Numbered from the stretch's first letter, positions 12,103 through 27,400 are shown. The stretch is DNA of 64,000 nucleotides from Atrina japonica (GCA_030159075.1 BROG01000517.1:443501-507500), one strand, 5' to 3'. Made by a program: numbers and translations. The notes: a model not told the origin generated them from the sequence alone.

Positions 12103-15100
12103 GTAAGTACAAAATAAAGAAGTTGATGGTCCTGGGACATTCTTGATATGTGGCACATTTTGTATAGTGCACAACGTAAGGCCAAAAAAAAATTAATCAT
12201 TAGTTTCTCAGGCACTTTTTTGAAAAATCAGATGAGGCAGGCAGGTTTTTTTTTTTTTTTTCTTTTTTTCCTAGAAAGATTTTAATTTTCACACACTTTC
12301 AAAGCAATGTACATTTATATATAAAATTCTAACAAAACCAACACACTTTTCATTTATTGAAAGCACAGAATGAAACCTTTATATTTTGAAAATCAGTTGA
12401 GTTAGTTTCTTTTCTTTTTATCATGTTCTGCAGTCATAATATGCTTCCTCTTAAAGGGTCACTTTTTGTTGAGCATTCAGAACATACAGGATATGAACCA
12501 GTCTCCTTGTGGAGACTATCATCAGTACCACAGTAAAAACAAATATCTCTGAAACAAGTGCTACTGAAGTAAGGCACCTCAATAGGTTTTGTGCATATTG
12601 AGTTACTCCCAGGATCAGCAGCCCTTTTCACAAAAAACCTTAAGATAACTTTTAGTCTTAAGAGCAAAATTAAGATTGTTATAGTTTTCATGAAAAATCT
12701 TAAGTGAATCTTAAGATAAAAATTTGTCGTAACTTTAAGAGAGCTATCACCCACACTTAAAAGAATGTTTTACTCTTAAGATTTTATCAATATAATCGTA
12801 AGTGTTTCCATAGAAAAAAAGATTAATTTAATACGTTGTTTGATATGATTAACAGAATAGCTAGAGAACGTATTTTTCACAATAGAATCTGAGTATAGAT
12901 AGATCTACGAGTCACTAAATATTGACCAGCCGTTAGCTTGCTGCCTTTTTCCGAGGCACTGCATCGTGAACTTAGCGGACACAGCAAGAGATTTAATTGG
13001 AAGGCGTATAGAAAAATATCATGCGATTCCTCCCCATATCCAGAGGGAATTTTGTATTTAGTAGGTTAATAAATCTAGGACTAGATCGATTACGTTGTGT
13101 TGAAACTACAGAAGATCTGGGCTACCATACTGTATCCTCGTTACATAATCCGTGAATCAGAAAAATAGCAATGATTTAGATCAAGAATAGAAATCTAGGC
13201 CTATATCAATTACACACTGTCATAATAAGATAACATATGCATACCTTTTGTAATCCTTTAATAGATCTATACTGATAGATTTAGTCAAGAAAATTAAAAT
13301 TTGCTAGCCCTGCCACTATTGTTTACATCTGTACCAAATCCTAGCGTTCACGCACTCTGACGTCATGTAACAGGTTGATCCAAGCTGAAAATTAGGGGTG
13401 TTTCAAATGAAGTCGAGTTTACTAGATCTATCATCGTCATTTAACAGAAAATATTTAAATTACATTGGCGGATTTTGAGGGGCGGTAGGGCTCTCAAACC
13501 TTAGTTAATATAAAAAAAATCCTTGAGACTACTAGGTCGAATTTCTCCTCCGATTTTAATATACTTTTTTGTTGAACCAATTATCTTCTTTTGAGAAAGA
13601 TAATCAATTTGACTTATTGGCGGATTTTCACTCATAGGCCCTATTGTCGCGTCTGAATGTAGAAAAAGGCGTCTTACGGACTTTAAATTTCCTTTTTTCT
13701 GAAAGCGTAAACCCCGATCCCCTTACGAAATGCGATCCCAATTGTTTGCAAAATAGGTGTAACACCTTCAATTTCTCTATTAAAAAAAAACCACAGAATT
13801 TTCGCGACTCCCTCCGTTTAGCAACAATATCAAGAATTGTGCCTCCCCCTTTAAATTCACAGTTTAGCTCTGGTGAGATATACATTATATAAAAGTTGTA
13901 CACGCCAGTTTTTAAAAAGTAATAATCCCATATCACCATCGGCACCACTTTTACAAATTTTCTATATCCGGTAATGCGATGTGATACTTTTGAAGGATAA
14001 ACAGGTCATAATTTAGTGTCTAAAAGCTTCAAAACGACCTCACGGGACTTGTAAAACTACACCATTTCCTGGGAAGGATACCCTATAGGCCTGTTCGCTG
14101 TGAAAATAATCCCTTTGAGATTAACAATGGGACACCTAACTTGCCGTTAGATCGTGTCTGGAAGCTTACGAATTTCCAGATTTATTTTTTTCAAAGGTGC
14201 GTGTCCCCATAGTCTCAAACGAATTATTGCTTCACAATTTATCCAAAAAATTTTAAACCTAAAACATGTTCACTGAGGCTTGTATTCTATAACATTTTAG
14301 TATAATTATGTATATAAATGGATATGTAAAATAAATGTAAAAAAAAACCAATTTTTTTATGAAATACAATTAGATCTAAAAACATAAACACATGACACCG
14401 TAAATATAATTTACTACTGACTATTTCACAAAGAAAGTACTGTTTATATTTTGAACAATTTTAAATTGATAGATTTAATAAAGTTCAATGATAAATTTAA
14501 AATTTAAAAATTTAAAAGTGAACACATGGCAGTATGAATATCTAAAACGCAAACATGAATCCTACACAACACACACATTTAAATTACGAAATAGAATTAA
14601 AAATGTTAATACACAAAACATCCTACAAACATATAATTTACTGATGCCGTATAGATCTAGATAACATACATGTAAAACACAAACAAATACACTAGTATTG
14701 TGTAATTTCAAAAGGCTGGAGTAAAATGTAAGTAGAACTTTATTTAATCATTATTCAAACTTAATTGAATTTCATTTACACCAAAATATTTGTCTTTTCT
14801 AGATTATATTCAGTGCAAATGCATCAACTAAAATGCATGTGACGCCTTACCGGAAATATTGTATGCGCATGCGAATTGAAAGTGAAACGTCGTTGCTATG
14901 CTGACTTTAATCGTAAGAGAAAAACTTAAGATTTTATCTTACGATTAAATCTTAAGAGAAAATTAAATCTTACGATAGCTTTTGTGAAAATGACTTAAGA
15001 TTTATCTTACGATACTCGTAAGATTTTATCTTAAGAATAATCTTAAGATTTTTTGTGAAAAGGGCTGCAGAACTATGTTGGGAGTCACAATCATTATAAT

Positions 15101-15363
15101 CATTTTCTTGAAGGTTTTTATTATCGCTGTCAGACTCTATGTGGTATCTTATATACCCCCCAAAGACACACCCAACATCATTTACTCGTACAGATTTCAT
15201 CACCTTATCCGTCCATTCACTTTTACTTCTCCCAATTTCCACAAAACTTAAAGAATATGACTTGTACCATGATGGGTACAATGAACTATCAAATCGGCAC
15301 TCACTACCTCAATTACTGAATAGGCATCTTAAATTGTAGGTTGTTCATTTTTTCCAAAAAAAA

Positions 15364-15423
<60 letters not shown>

Positions 15424-18400
15424 AACAATAATATGATTAATTTGAAAGGATTACTTGGACTAAACATTTCTGATATGTTCCATTTACATGTAAATGTAAT
15501 ATACAGGGGTCCATTCCAATGTTGGTGTGCAAGTTTATACTAATGTACAGTAATGTTGTATGATTCTTTATTCCATTGAAACCAAGTAATCCACAGTTGT
15601 GTTGACCACTGAAAGTGAGAGGTTGAAAGCACAATTTCCCAAGTTAAACTAGAAAGTTACGACAGACTTTCAAATAAACATTAGTAAAACAGGCCTCTGT
15701 ATCCTACATTTGAAAATGAACATACCACTCACAAATAGTCGAAATATTACTTTTAAATCATTAAAATTATTGTTAAAATGATATATTTTTGTGGGAAAAA
15801 GTAGTAATTTAAGGTGCAAATTCGGTAACTTCTAGTGCCGATTGGGTAAATAAATGCCGATTCGGTAATTCGTCGTAACCACCGTGCCGGACATGAACAA
15901 TTCCCAAGGTTTATATTTCCATCTGTAATACACGTAAACATTTTGTTTACATTGCAGTTTTCACTATAACCTCCAATGATACTCAATTCAAGAATAATCC
16001 GTGTCCCACAGACCCAATCTGTGTCTATAATAAACTCATTTTACCACCGGCACCGAAGCTCATAGCACATGGTAACTACATGTAAATGTAACGCTGATCT
16101 ACATCTTAGTCAATTGAATGCTTAATTTACAAAATTGGATGCGGTACAATAAAACCCAGATTTGAAAATTCTGGTTATTTACAGAATTGAAAATTCCAAA
16201 ATAAAAAAAAAACAATAAAAATTTAGAATGAGGCATCATCTTTGGCAATGCGGCGGTGCCCAAGAAACTAATGATTAATTTTTTTTTGCCTAAGTTCATG
16301 TATCATTTATGAAAAAATATTTTAGACTAAATGTATAAGATGTCAAAACATGATAAACAAGATTTAAAAGAGATACACATTTTATATTTTGTTTTGTTTC
16401 ATTTGAATGGTGTTTTACTCTACACTCAACAATGTTAAGGTCACCTGAGCCAAAGGCTGGGGGTGACCTATTGCTATTGCCTTTGGTCTGTTGCTGTGTG
16501 GTGACCGTCATTAAATTTTGGACATTTTACTCTTCTCAAGAAGCAATTGGCAAATTTCAACCAAATATGACGGGAAGTATCACCATGTAAACTGGCATAA
16601 AGTTTGTGAAGTAAAGGGGGCTAAGACCCATAGGGATTCCAAAGAGAACAAAAACTTGGATTATCTTTAAAAATTTGACAGTAAATCAAATTTGCCCTTA
16701 CGAATACTTAAGAAATCTTAGTTCAGTGTTCAGTTCTGTTAAGGCTAAACACCTTTTGATTTTTATGTTTTTAACCTTTGCTGTTACAGAGTTATGGGAC
16801 TTAATTCATTAAAGTTTGATATTGAACATGTCTGACAATAACTGACAACAAATCCATGAAAATATTTTTACACAATGTTTGATTCTGATTCGATTCTTGT
16901 TTGACTCTTGTTCTCAGGGAGTTACTGAATATTATTTATTAAAATTTGATAAAAATTATACATGTTTAATAATAATTCAAGTTTGTCTTCACGAATCCTT
17001 TTGAAATTTTTACACAATGTCTGTATCCTGTAGACTAGGCACCTTTCTTAAGATTTTGACATTTGCTTTCACAAATCTTCACAAAATATTTGCATTAATG
17101 TTTGGTTCTGTTCAGACTAGTTTATATTCCCAGGTGAGATTTTTTAATCAGAAGTTGTCTATTAAATGTCAGTTTTGTTCAGGTTGGATCCTGGATTTTT
17201 TCTTGTCTTTCAGACCACTCAAAATCCCAGAGGAAATCAAGGCAGCTTAAATGCTAATCAGCCATCAGATAATGTAGATACAGGAATATGTCCGACTCCA
17301 GTACAAGTAACTTTTGGAATTCCTTCATATTTATTTCCTAGACAACTTACACAGCAACAGTTTATTCCATTACAGTTTGGTACAATACCACCTCAAAGTT
17401 TATCAGGGCTACCAAACCAGCAACACCAGCAGTTGCTTCAGCAGCAACAACAGCAGCAGATACTACAGCAACAGAAACTTTCATCTCACCAAATTTTTGT
17501 TAGAGAGCAGCAAAATATCCAGCAGCATAAAACGTCGCAACAGCAAACCAGACAAAAGCAAGAGGTACTAACACTGTCTGACTCGGAATCAGACAGCTGT
17601 TCTGAGTCTGATTTTCCAACATTACAGCAATCCTTACAAATGGGAACTCAAGGGCATAACCAGAATGTCAGCAGTAGAGACAGTAACATAAAAAAATTGA
17701 AGCAAAATCTTACTGTGCTTTTGAAAGAAAATTCCAAAGGAATTAAAAAGTCAGAAATCTGGGACAGGTACAGGAAGAGGTTTAACAGTAATCCCAAAAA
17801 GTCTGACTATGGTGTTCCCAGACTGTCTGATATTCTGAACCTCTTTACAGATGTGTTAGAAACCTTTACAGATAAGCTAGATATTGAATATGTCAGATTG
17901 AAATCAATGCAAAGACCACAAAATACAGTAGGTCAAGGAATAACATGGGGAAAAGGAGCAGTGATCAATCAAAATTTGGGTGTCAGAAATTCTCCAACCC
18001 TTTCAACCAGTTCTTTAGACTCTCCTACAGGGTTTAGCCTCGGGCATGGGACTAATCCTAGTAGATCCATCATGAGCAACACACAGATGCCTATAACCAT
18101 TGACCTCACTGGGGCAACTAGTAGTTGTAATAATCCTAGGAGAGATCAATCTTTAGGACATTTAACCACTGACCAAGACAATTCTGGATTCATTTCACTG
18201 ACTACTGCAAATACCTCAGGTTCCATCCGTGCACTGGGTGCAGCATCATCAAATCCTCCACCCAGAAGAGGTAGTGTAATAGATTTGACAGGCTCATCAA
18301 GTCAACATATTAATGTGGAAAAATTTGAGGACAGGGAAATCACTGTGACCCCTGTGCGCTTACCAAGGGGTCAAGTTCAGCCAAATAGAGATCAGCTGGA

Positions 18401-21400
18401 AGCTATTGCCCAAGAATGTATAGAGATTTTAGCTGATGCAAATCAGCATGTTAATAGTGATAGGGTTGAGAAATTATTACTCCAAAAATTCCGCGTAAAC
18501 AATTTGTCCCATCTAGGAGTGAGATATATCAACATGCTGAACTGTGTCAATGAACTGAATCGCTCAGTTGCAAGAGTCAATGCTTATATTCAAGCTTTTG
18601 TCAGAGTAAGATCAATTTGTACATTAAATGAATTACGAGATTGTCTGTTGGAATTTGCCCCTGACAAGGGAGATTTTGCCTCTTTGAAGATTGGCCCTTT
18701 ACAGAGACTTCCAATGGTGTATCAGATGTTCAAATTTCCACCTGATGTTGCTGAGATACCAGCCATTACTACCATTGATATTCTGGAACACCTTAGGAAT
18801 TATATGAACCGTTACCAAAAATGGACAGAAAAACTAGTCCTGGAAGATTTTATGAACTTCTTGGTGGAAGAGTATAGTGTTGAAGATGCGTATATTCTTG
18901 GGGTCAGGATACGAAGTTTGCCATTAGCAGCTCAGGTAAGAAATAAGAAAATGCAAGAACATCGCAAAAATGTGGAACAATGTTAAAATTTGAATTCTGA
19001 AATCTGTTAAAACAAATTGGTTACTCAAATTCATAAGGATTATTCAAATTGTGTACAAATGTGTTCTTAAATATGACATAAAACTATTTTAGATAAACAA
19101 TGCATTAAATGGAATTCTGATTTAAGTGTGCACTTTTGTGATCTGATGACATTTTTGTAATCTAATGATACTTTTATGGTTTTGTGACTCTTTTTATCAC
19201 ATGACACATGTGATCTTGTAACACTTTTGTAACCATTTATCCAGGTTCTGAAAAAATCACAGCGTGATGCTGGAATGACTACGAGATCTGTTACTGAATC
19301 CATGAAAGAGGGCGTAAGGAAAGAAATTGAGGCCGTATTTCAAAAGTTCAAATTTTCTGTTATGCAGACAGGAAGTGACGGTAGTAATGAGGTACATAAA
19401 TCACTAACTAACTTACCAGTGCTCAATACCTGTGAATGTCTTACCTGTTGTTAAAGTTGTCCTGTATGTTGTTTGGTGCTCAATACCTGTGAATGTCTTA
19501 CCTGTTGTTAAAGTTGTCCTGTATGTTGTTTGGTGCTCAATACCTGTGAATGTCTTACCTGTTGTTAAAGTTGTCTTGTATGTTGTGTGGTGCTCAATAC
19601 CTGTGACTGTCTTACCTGTTGTTAAAATTATCTTGTATGTTGTGTGGTGCTCAATACCTGTGAATGTCTTACCTGTTGATGTTTAAGTTGTCTTGTATGT
19701 TGTGTGGTGCTCAATACCTGGGAATGTCTTACCTGTTGTTGTTTAAGTTGTCTTGTATGTGCTGCCTTGCTCAGTACATATGATTTTTTTTTTACCTTTA
19801 TCATAGTATGTCTTACACATGTATGTTGGCCTGATCACTCTCCCACAAAGGCTCCTTAAGGTGGTTTACTGTGGGTTGGCCTGATCACTCCCACAGAGGT
19901 TCCTTAAGGTGGTTTACTGTGGGTTGGCCTGATCACTCTCCCACAGAGGCTCCTTAAGGTCGTTTACTGTGGGTTGGCCTGATCACTCCCACAGAGGCTC
20001 CTTAAGGTGGTTTACTGTGGGTTGGCCTGATCACTCTCCCACAAAGGCTCCTTAAGGTGGTTTACTGTGGGTTGGCCTGATCACTCTCCCACAGAGGCTC
20101 CTTAAGGTGGTTTACTGTGGGTTGGCCTGATCACTCTCCCACAAAGGCTCCTTAAGGTGGTTTACTGTGGGCTGGCCTGATCACTCTGCCACAGAGGCTC
20201 CTATAAGGTGATTTACATTGGGATGCTCTGACCGCTCTACCATAGATGCTCCTATAAGGTGATTTTCAGTTGGGTGATCTGACCACTCTACCACATATAG
20301 GGGATCAGAGCCCCTATAAGGTGGTTTATTGCAACATAGTCATTGTCTGATCACTCCGTTTTGATGGCAGTACCCATAAAATGAAGTTGAAGTTCCTTTT
20401 ACTATATATATGTTGGTTTCATTTGTCAAGGTACCGTATTTTATGGCCTATAGGTCGATTTGGGGGATAGGTCGAATGGCCGATTTTTGGCAAAAATCCA
20501 GGTTTAAGTATTAGATACATGTAGGTCGAAGTTGAAGACAGGTCGATGTCGGCAGAGATGGAAACATGAATGGGAGAACACAAAAATGTATCGTTTATGT
20601 TTAATAACTGGTGCTAACACGAAGGTAGCCTACTAAGAGTAATGGGCCAATTTTACAGTACATTATTAAATAGGAGTGATTAAAAAGCAAAGAAGTTGCA
20701 TTTTATCATATTTAACATCACTTATATTACTCATGTGTACTGATTATGTATACATATATCGCCATTATTTTACCTGTCAAATCATCATTAAATTATTTAT
20801 GCTGTTAACACAAGCGACCTCAATCCTTGTCTTATCCTTACATTGGCCTAAATTATTATGCAGCTGCAATTGTCAAACAATTAAATACTCGAAGTTAAGT
20901 GTCAATTAATTTATGTAACACTTTTTCCAAAACTTTCCCAACTTCAAAGACTGCCGCCCGATCCTTATCAGTTGAAGGTCACACTCCAGTGAACACAGCT
21001 TGAAGTGTCCTGAAAGTCTGAATGAAGACTTCAACTTCACAGTGGGGTGCTGAGATAAGGGAATCATTCAAAAGTATAAACTGTCCAGTATAAATATAAT
21101 GTAAAGGATGTATTTTTATTATGCAGTTTCTGACACAGTCTTGAATCCCAATGATATTGTAACTTGAAAGATCATTATTTTGTCACTTGATTATGAACAC
21201 ACTGCATTACGCACACACGAGGTCACATTTAAATAGGTCATTAAGTGTAATACAAATGGGTGTTTGGAGTAGGCCCCTAGATTATCCGGTGAAAAATGTT
21301 GAATTACAATGTTAAAATGAGGAATTGCAGATACAAGTTAAATATTTAACTAAGATAAGTTGATGCGGTGAATAGGTCAAGGTCACAACTTTGGAGAGAA

Positions 21401-24400
21401 AAAATATCGACCTATAGGCCGTAAAATACGGTATATGTATGTGTAGATGGTAGTATTTGAAATCTTTTTTCATCTGTTTATAATTTCTGTCTTACACAGG
21501 TTAGAAGACACTATCTTCAGATCAGCCCAGAAATGGCAATAGCGGAAATCTTTGAAAAATTCAGACTTTTAATGACCTCACTAGAACGTCCAACTTCTAG
21601 GTTGGAGAGAAGAAAATATTCTAAACTGGAAGAATCCATTCATAGTTTTATTGATTCAGTTCGTCAAGATAATTTTGTCATTCGACTGTTCCATTTAGCA
21701 ATTTGTATTAGCAACACAGAACTTGAGGAAGCAGCAATGGAACTTTTGACACCAAGTCAAGGTCCAAGCTCCCCAACACAGGACCAAAACAAGCAACCAC
21801 CGGCTAAAGGTTTGTCTTTCATTTGTATGCATTGTCGACTACAGTTTACAGTATGTTCACATTGTTTTGAAATACATGTAGGGACGTTAAGATATTTTTC
21901 TTTTATAGAATTTTTGTGCTGTCAAACTCAAAGTGAACAACAGCATGATATAGAACCTGAAATAATAACTTACAGAAAGATTGATAAAGTCAATTCTCAA
22001 TGCACCAAAACATTTCAGTAATCATAAATTGAATAGGCTTAATTCTAAGTAATTCAATTTTTTGTAAAACACCTCATTTGTATGGATGGAAATGCCAGGT
22101 TAAATCTTTATAACTTGCTTTGTTATCACATGGGGAACTACATTGGTCGTTGCTAGGACAACAGGTGCAAGTGTTCAGTGTACATGTAATATTGTGATTC
22201 ATCATCAATTGTTTTTGTGTTGTCTTTGTTACATATCATTGTTAACTTTCAAAATTTAATTTTAGGGTTTTTTTTTTTACTTTGATTGAATTATAAGGAC
22301 TAAAAGCAGAGTTTTTGAAATCCATCGGTCTTACCAAAAAAAACAGTATATTGTACAAAAGTCCGCTGATATCTCTCTAATAACTGGTCCAGATGACCAG
22401 TAATTTTCCATTTCATTTCAATTGTGTATATATACAAACCAGTAAAAAATTTTCTTTGACCAGTGAAATACCTTTATGCACTGGTCAGGTTGACCAGTAT
22501 GTTTTTATTTATTTCAAAATATCTGTAAAAGTACTAAAAGTTAATGTAAACTCTTATAAATACACAGAAAAAAGAAAGAAATAGATATATACAGATCTTA
22601 ATTCAAAATGTTGTGTACCAAATTCTGGAAAAAGAACAAATAAATGAGATTTAATAAATTTATTCCAGAACTTGCAGTTTCAGAGCTATAAGTTCAAGAT
22701 TTGTTATTCAAACTTTGAAGGAAATAACTAAGTCGAATATTACTATGAATTTGAATGTTGTTTTACCCCACACAAGATCAGCTTAGGTTCCAGCAGAACA
22801 ACGCCTCTTACTGTCTAGAGGTGAGTCTTCATGATTTAGAGCATGATGTTGTTGTTGGTTGGTTGTATTGTTGTTTATCTTCCCACTCAAGAATCTTTCA
22901 CTCATATGGAGACATCACCCATGCTGGTGAAGAGCTTCAAAGTTTGGCCTATGTTCGGCACTTATGGCCATTGAGCAGTGAGGGTTCTTTAATGTTCCAA
23001 CACCTACTGTGACATGGGACCTCAGGTTTTTACTGTCTCATCCAAAGGACAGGAATCCAACCTGCCCCAGCTGGACTAGAACTCACGATCAAAAGTCGAG
23101 CATGCTACCCACTGGGCATGATGCTCTAACAATCGACCACAGAGGTCCAAATATAACTACATCTAAAATGGTCAAAATCTGTAAAAATCAGGAGAGAGAA
23201 AAAAACATCACAATAACAATCCATGGAATTAAAGCCAAATACAGTAGTTGAAAATCTGTCAGAAATTTTGCAGTGCTATCAGGTATCCTGTCAAACAGAT
23301 ATCCACAGCATTTCAATTTTGTCCTTAAATACTTGTGTAGTATCTTGATGTTGTATATTTTGCACAGAACAAGTGGTCAACGACCTGAAGAAATATCTGA
23401 CCAGCTGTATGAATCGTGGCGCCATCAGTTTGAAACACTTTGATCAGATTGAAGAGCGGCTACTCACAGACTTTGATTTTCCAAATTTCCAGGCAATGGG
23501 TTTTGGGCGATTTTTGGAATTTCTGTTGAGAGAGGCAAAACAGGTTTGAATTATTTATTTGTCTTTATTTAAATAGAAGTCCTCTGAAATGAAATTTTTA
23601 TCTTGATAATCGCCTTTTTCTGTTGACTGTGTACTACTCTGTTACTACAGTGCAGTAGGGCCCCTGCCAGAGCTTCAGGTAAGAGCATGTCTCTGTAAAT
23701 CATGGCAGTTCTTTCCTCTTGTCAGTCATACTTGCCGATCTCTGACAATTCAATTAAGGATTCTACAAGAGCTTAGTTTGAGTTGAATTCTTCTGCAACA
23801 TTGATCATGTACATTCTGATGATACAGATAAAAACATTTGCAAAGTTTTGAATTCAACTGATGAACCTTATCAAATTGTGTACTTAAAGGGGCATCAGCT
23901 TTGCTTACCAAAAAAGATTTCGATTTCTTTTCTACTTTTACAACTTGTACTTGGTGTAACTAGTAACTAGTAAGAGTTATACACAGGAATAAACAAATCT
24001 TATAATCTATTTATTTTGTGAAAATAAGGTCCAGTCTAGTGTGGTATGCCTTTACAAATAGTAAGATTGAATTAATTAACTGAAAGTGAATACATGTTAT
24101 TGCAAAACTGGGTTTCTCAAGCAATTTTCACAAAATATATAGGAATTTAAGATTTTTTTTTGCCTATGTATATCTCATTTTGTTATTGAATATCAAATCT
24201 AAGTTGTAAAAAGGGATATAATTTTAAAAAAAATACAGCCCCTTTAAAATTTCTTACAAAATATAACAATCTCAAAAAATTATTTAGTTGAATTAAATTC
24301 CATTTAAAAAAGTAGTTCCTACTGAATTTCTGTAATGTATTGCACGTGTTGCATGGGTGTATTGATCTCTGTATTACATCTGTTTGATTACACATGTATT

Positions 24401-27400
24401 AATAGTAGGTCTGAACACCTGTGTTAGAATTGGAACTTAATATGTCATTAATTCTACTGACCTATGAGCTGAATGGGATATGATGACTACTCATGTTTAC
24501 CATACAATCTTGTAAATTTCAAAATGTCAACCTGACATTTTTTAATATCAAGTCTTTATTACAATTCTAAAATTTGAAGTCTCACAGCATCATCAGTGTT
24601 TCCTTGATTTTCCATGAAAGTTTGTTCACTTTTGGAAGAAGATACATTGTTTTACTACTTTCAAACTCGAAATTTATAATATTTTTCCTCAGTTTCTAAT
24701 TGCAAATCATGAAGTAATGACTAATGTGTTTTTACTGTGGCTTCATTTAATTGCAAAATAATTTTAAAACAAAGTTGATTTCTCACAAACTTATTTGATC
24801 ACAGATGTTAGAGGAGTGTGGAGGAACTGTTTTAGGAGCAGGAGCAGGGCATCAAGATGGAGATGGTGGATTTATTCCAAAGCGAACTGAAGTTCTTGAA
24901 TTCATAGACCAGTGTGGAAAGATGGAGGTAATAATCTCTCCTCTCTCCCTCCCTCCCCTTCTCATGTAAAAAAAATGATGTAGATGTTCCAGTCCTCTGA
25001 AAGTGATAGTGCCAATTGAAATTACAATCTTTTTCACCATTGAAAAATGATGTAAAAAAGAATGAAATAATGTTTCTGTGTCAAAAAATATTAATTTTGT
25101 ATGATAGGCTAACGACCAAATGTAAAATTAAACAATCACATTGACTCTTATCACTACTGCTGAGGTATGAAGATACTGTGATAATACTGAAAAAATACCA
25201 TGACAGCATGCAATAATTACTAATATACAAGGTGATTTTGTTCCAGTTAGCTACAACACCTGACCTATTCATTTTTCTTGCAGTCTGTTAATGATCACAT
25301 TCTTTCACTATTGATTTTGTTACTCTCCGACATCTCTGTTATTGTTTACCATGTTGAGCATGCAGGAAAAGCTTTCCAATTGAGTTCAAACTGGCATTAA
25401 CACAAGGAAAACTTGGGTCAAATCAACTTCTTGTCTTCCCACACAAACATTTAAGGAAGCGTTATTTCACATTTTTAGATCTCAAAATATGGTGAAATGT
25501 TGATATTTATGACGCAGTATTTTACATAAATTTCTGATTTTATCACATTTTAAAGCCAACCATAATTTCGATGTACAGATAGACACTATCACTTTATGAT
25601 TGGTAATTGTACCTGACTCTAGTTTTAATAGAATAGTAACAAGTTATAATGAGGAAGCTAAATTAAAAGTTATAATGAGGAAGTTTAGTTATAAGTTGTA
25701 ATGAGAAAGTTTAGTTATAAGTTATAATGAGGAAGTTTATTTATAAGTTATGATGAGTTATAAGTTATGAGAAAGTTAAGTTATAAGTTATAATGAGGAA
25801 GTTTAGTTGTAAGTTATGATGAGTTATAAGTTATGATGAGGAAGAATGGGGCTAAGTTATAATAAAGATGCTAAGGAGTAAGATGTAATGAAAAAAGTAG
25901 GAATAAGTTATAATTAAAAAGTTGAAAAGGGAATAATTTATTATGAGGAAGAATAGGAATAAGTTATAATGAAGATGTTTAGGTTTAAGTTATGATGAGG
26001 AAGGCTACAAATAAGTTATGAGTAAATTTAGGAGTACATTATAATGAGGAAGAATAGGAAGAAGTTATAATGAAAATTTTTAGGAGTAAGTTATAATGAA
26101 GAAAAATAGGAATGAGTTATAATTAGACAGCAGCTCAGTAATGTTGACAATGTTTTGCAGCCTTCCCAAGTGGAGTCAGCCATATGCCAGCAGTTTTGTG
26201 TCAAAGATGTGAAGAATCTTGGCCATGGAAATATCAGCAGATTATTAAGTTCTGCAAGTGATCCTGGAAAGCACAAGAGTAGCCAACATTTGGTTGTTTA
26301 TGAAGCCTGTTTGATGGATACTGCCAGGTAATTTTTTTACCAGCAGAAAGTAGAGGCTGTTTGCCATGTTTTGGGAATAACAATTTTATTTCATTGCATG
26401 GTGCTCTTCTGCCTCACAAAAAAATTCTCATAAAACCAAAAAAGTACTGTGTATTCCCATGTATAAGTTGCAGTCATAGATAAGTCGCACCCCCAACTTT
26501 ATCCCCAAAACTTAGTCTGGAACACTGACCCACAGATAAGTCACACCCCTATCCAGGTGGATTATGCTTGCTGAAAAAGTTTGGCTGCCAGATATATCAC
26601 CAACCGCAAATATTCTATTTATTACATTTTTCATAAAAAAAAATTAATAATTTACTTTAGTCCCAAAACTGAAAAATAACAATAAAAAATAACAATTTTT
26701 TTTAATTGATAAATTTTTATATTACAGTACCAAAAATGTAATACTTGTACTGAATTGTAAGAATTCTTTAAATATAATTTTTGTAGGATGTGCCAAAAAA
26801 GACTCTTAATTGATTATGTTGACATCACATAAGCGTATTTTAGTTTTTAACTTCATTATAAGATTTGCAGAATGTGCTTAGAACATCCTGTATTGATTAT
26901 ATTAATCTGATTTCAACAACTTTACAAGAAACAAAATGGATTTGACTTGATTTTTCAGTAGTAAATGTCAGACCAAAGGTCAGATTGGAATTTTAGGTCA
27001 CCAGACACGTGAAGCTGCCCTTGCTTGCTTACATAAATGCCCTCTGCTGGAGAATATTGGCAGCTGGAGTCAGTGGACTTTGGTATTCGAACCAGAGCTT
27101 GGCAAATTGAAGGATTTTGTACAGAAATATGGAGGGATACATACCAGTAACATAGAAGGTTTGTTATATATGTTGTATTGTGTAGGATCACTGACACAGG
27201 ACTGTCAAAAACGTATCTGTGAAATAGATTGATTGATTTTACGAATGAGAATTGTTAATTATATAAAATTTTAACATAGAATAAAGACCTGTGATGGACA
27301 AGACAATTTAATAGAAATAAACATGAAAAATGGTGACCATTGATTTCTCTGCATTAAAGCACACAAAGCTATAAAATTGCTGAAATGATCCTGGCATTAG

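Larger units (their letters stand above)
12103..17213 (+). other. intron 1 (5.1 kb)
   Basis: GT at 12103 and CAG at 17211-17213. It contains a 2.45-kb inverted-repeat transposon, an antisense coding-like fragment on both sides of it, an (AT)n microsatellite, and near its end a common bivalve-type repeat. Nothing else coding was recognised, including 15.6-16.4 kb. Confidence 0.8.

Noticed and set aside
17017..17213. Upstream extension of the exon 2 frame (starting near 17166)
   Set aside because: The acceptor CAG at 17211-17213 joins exon 1 in phase; the extension lies in a dispersed repeat and looks intronic.
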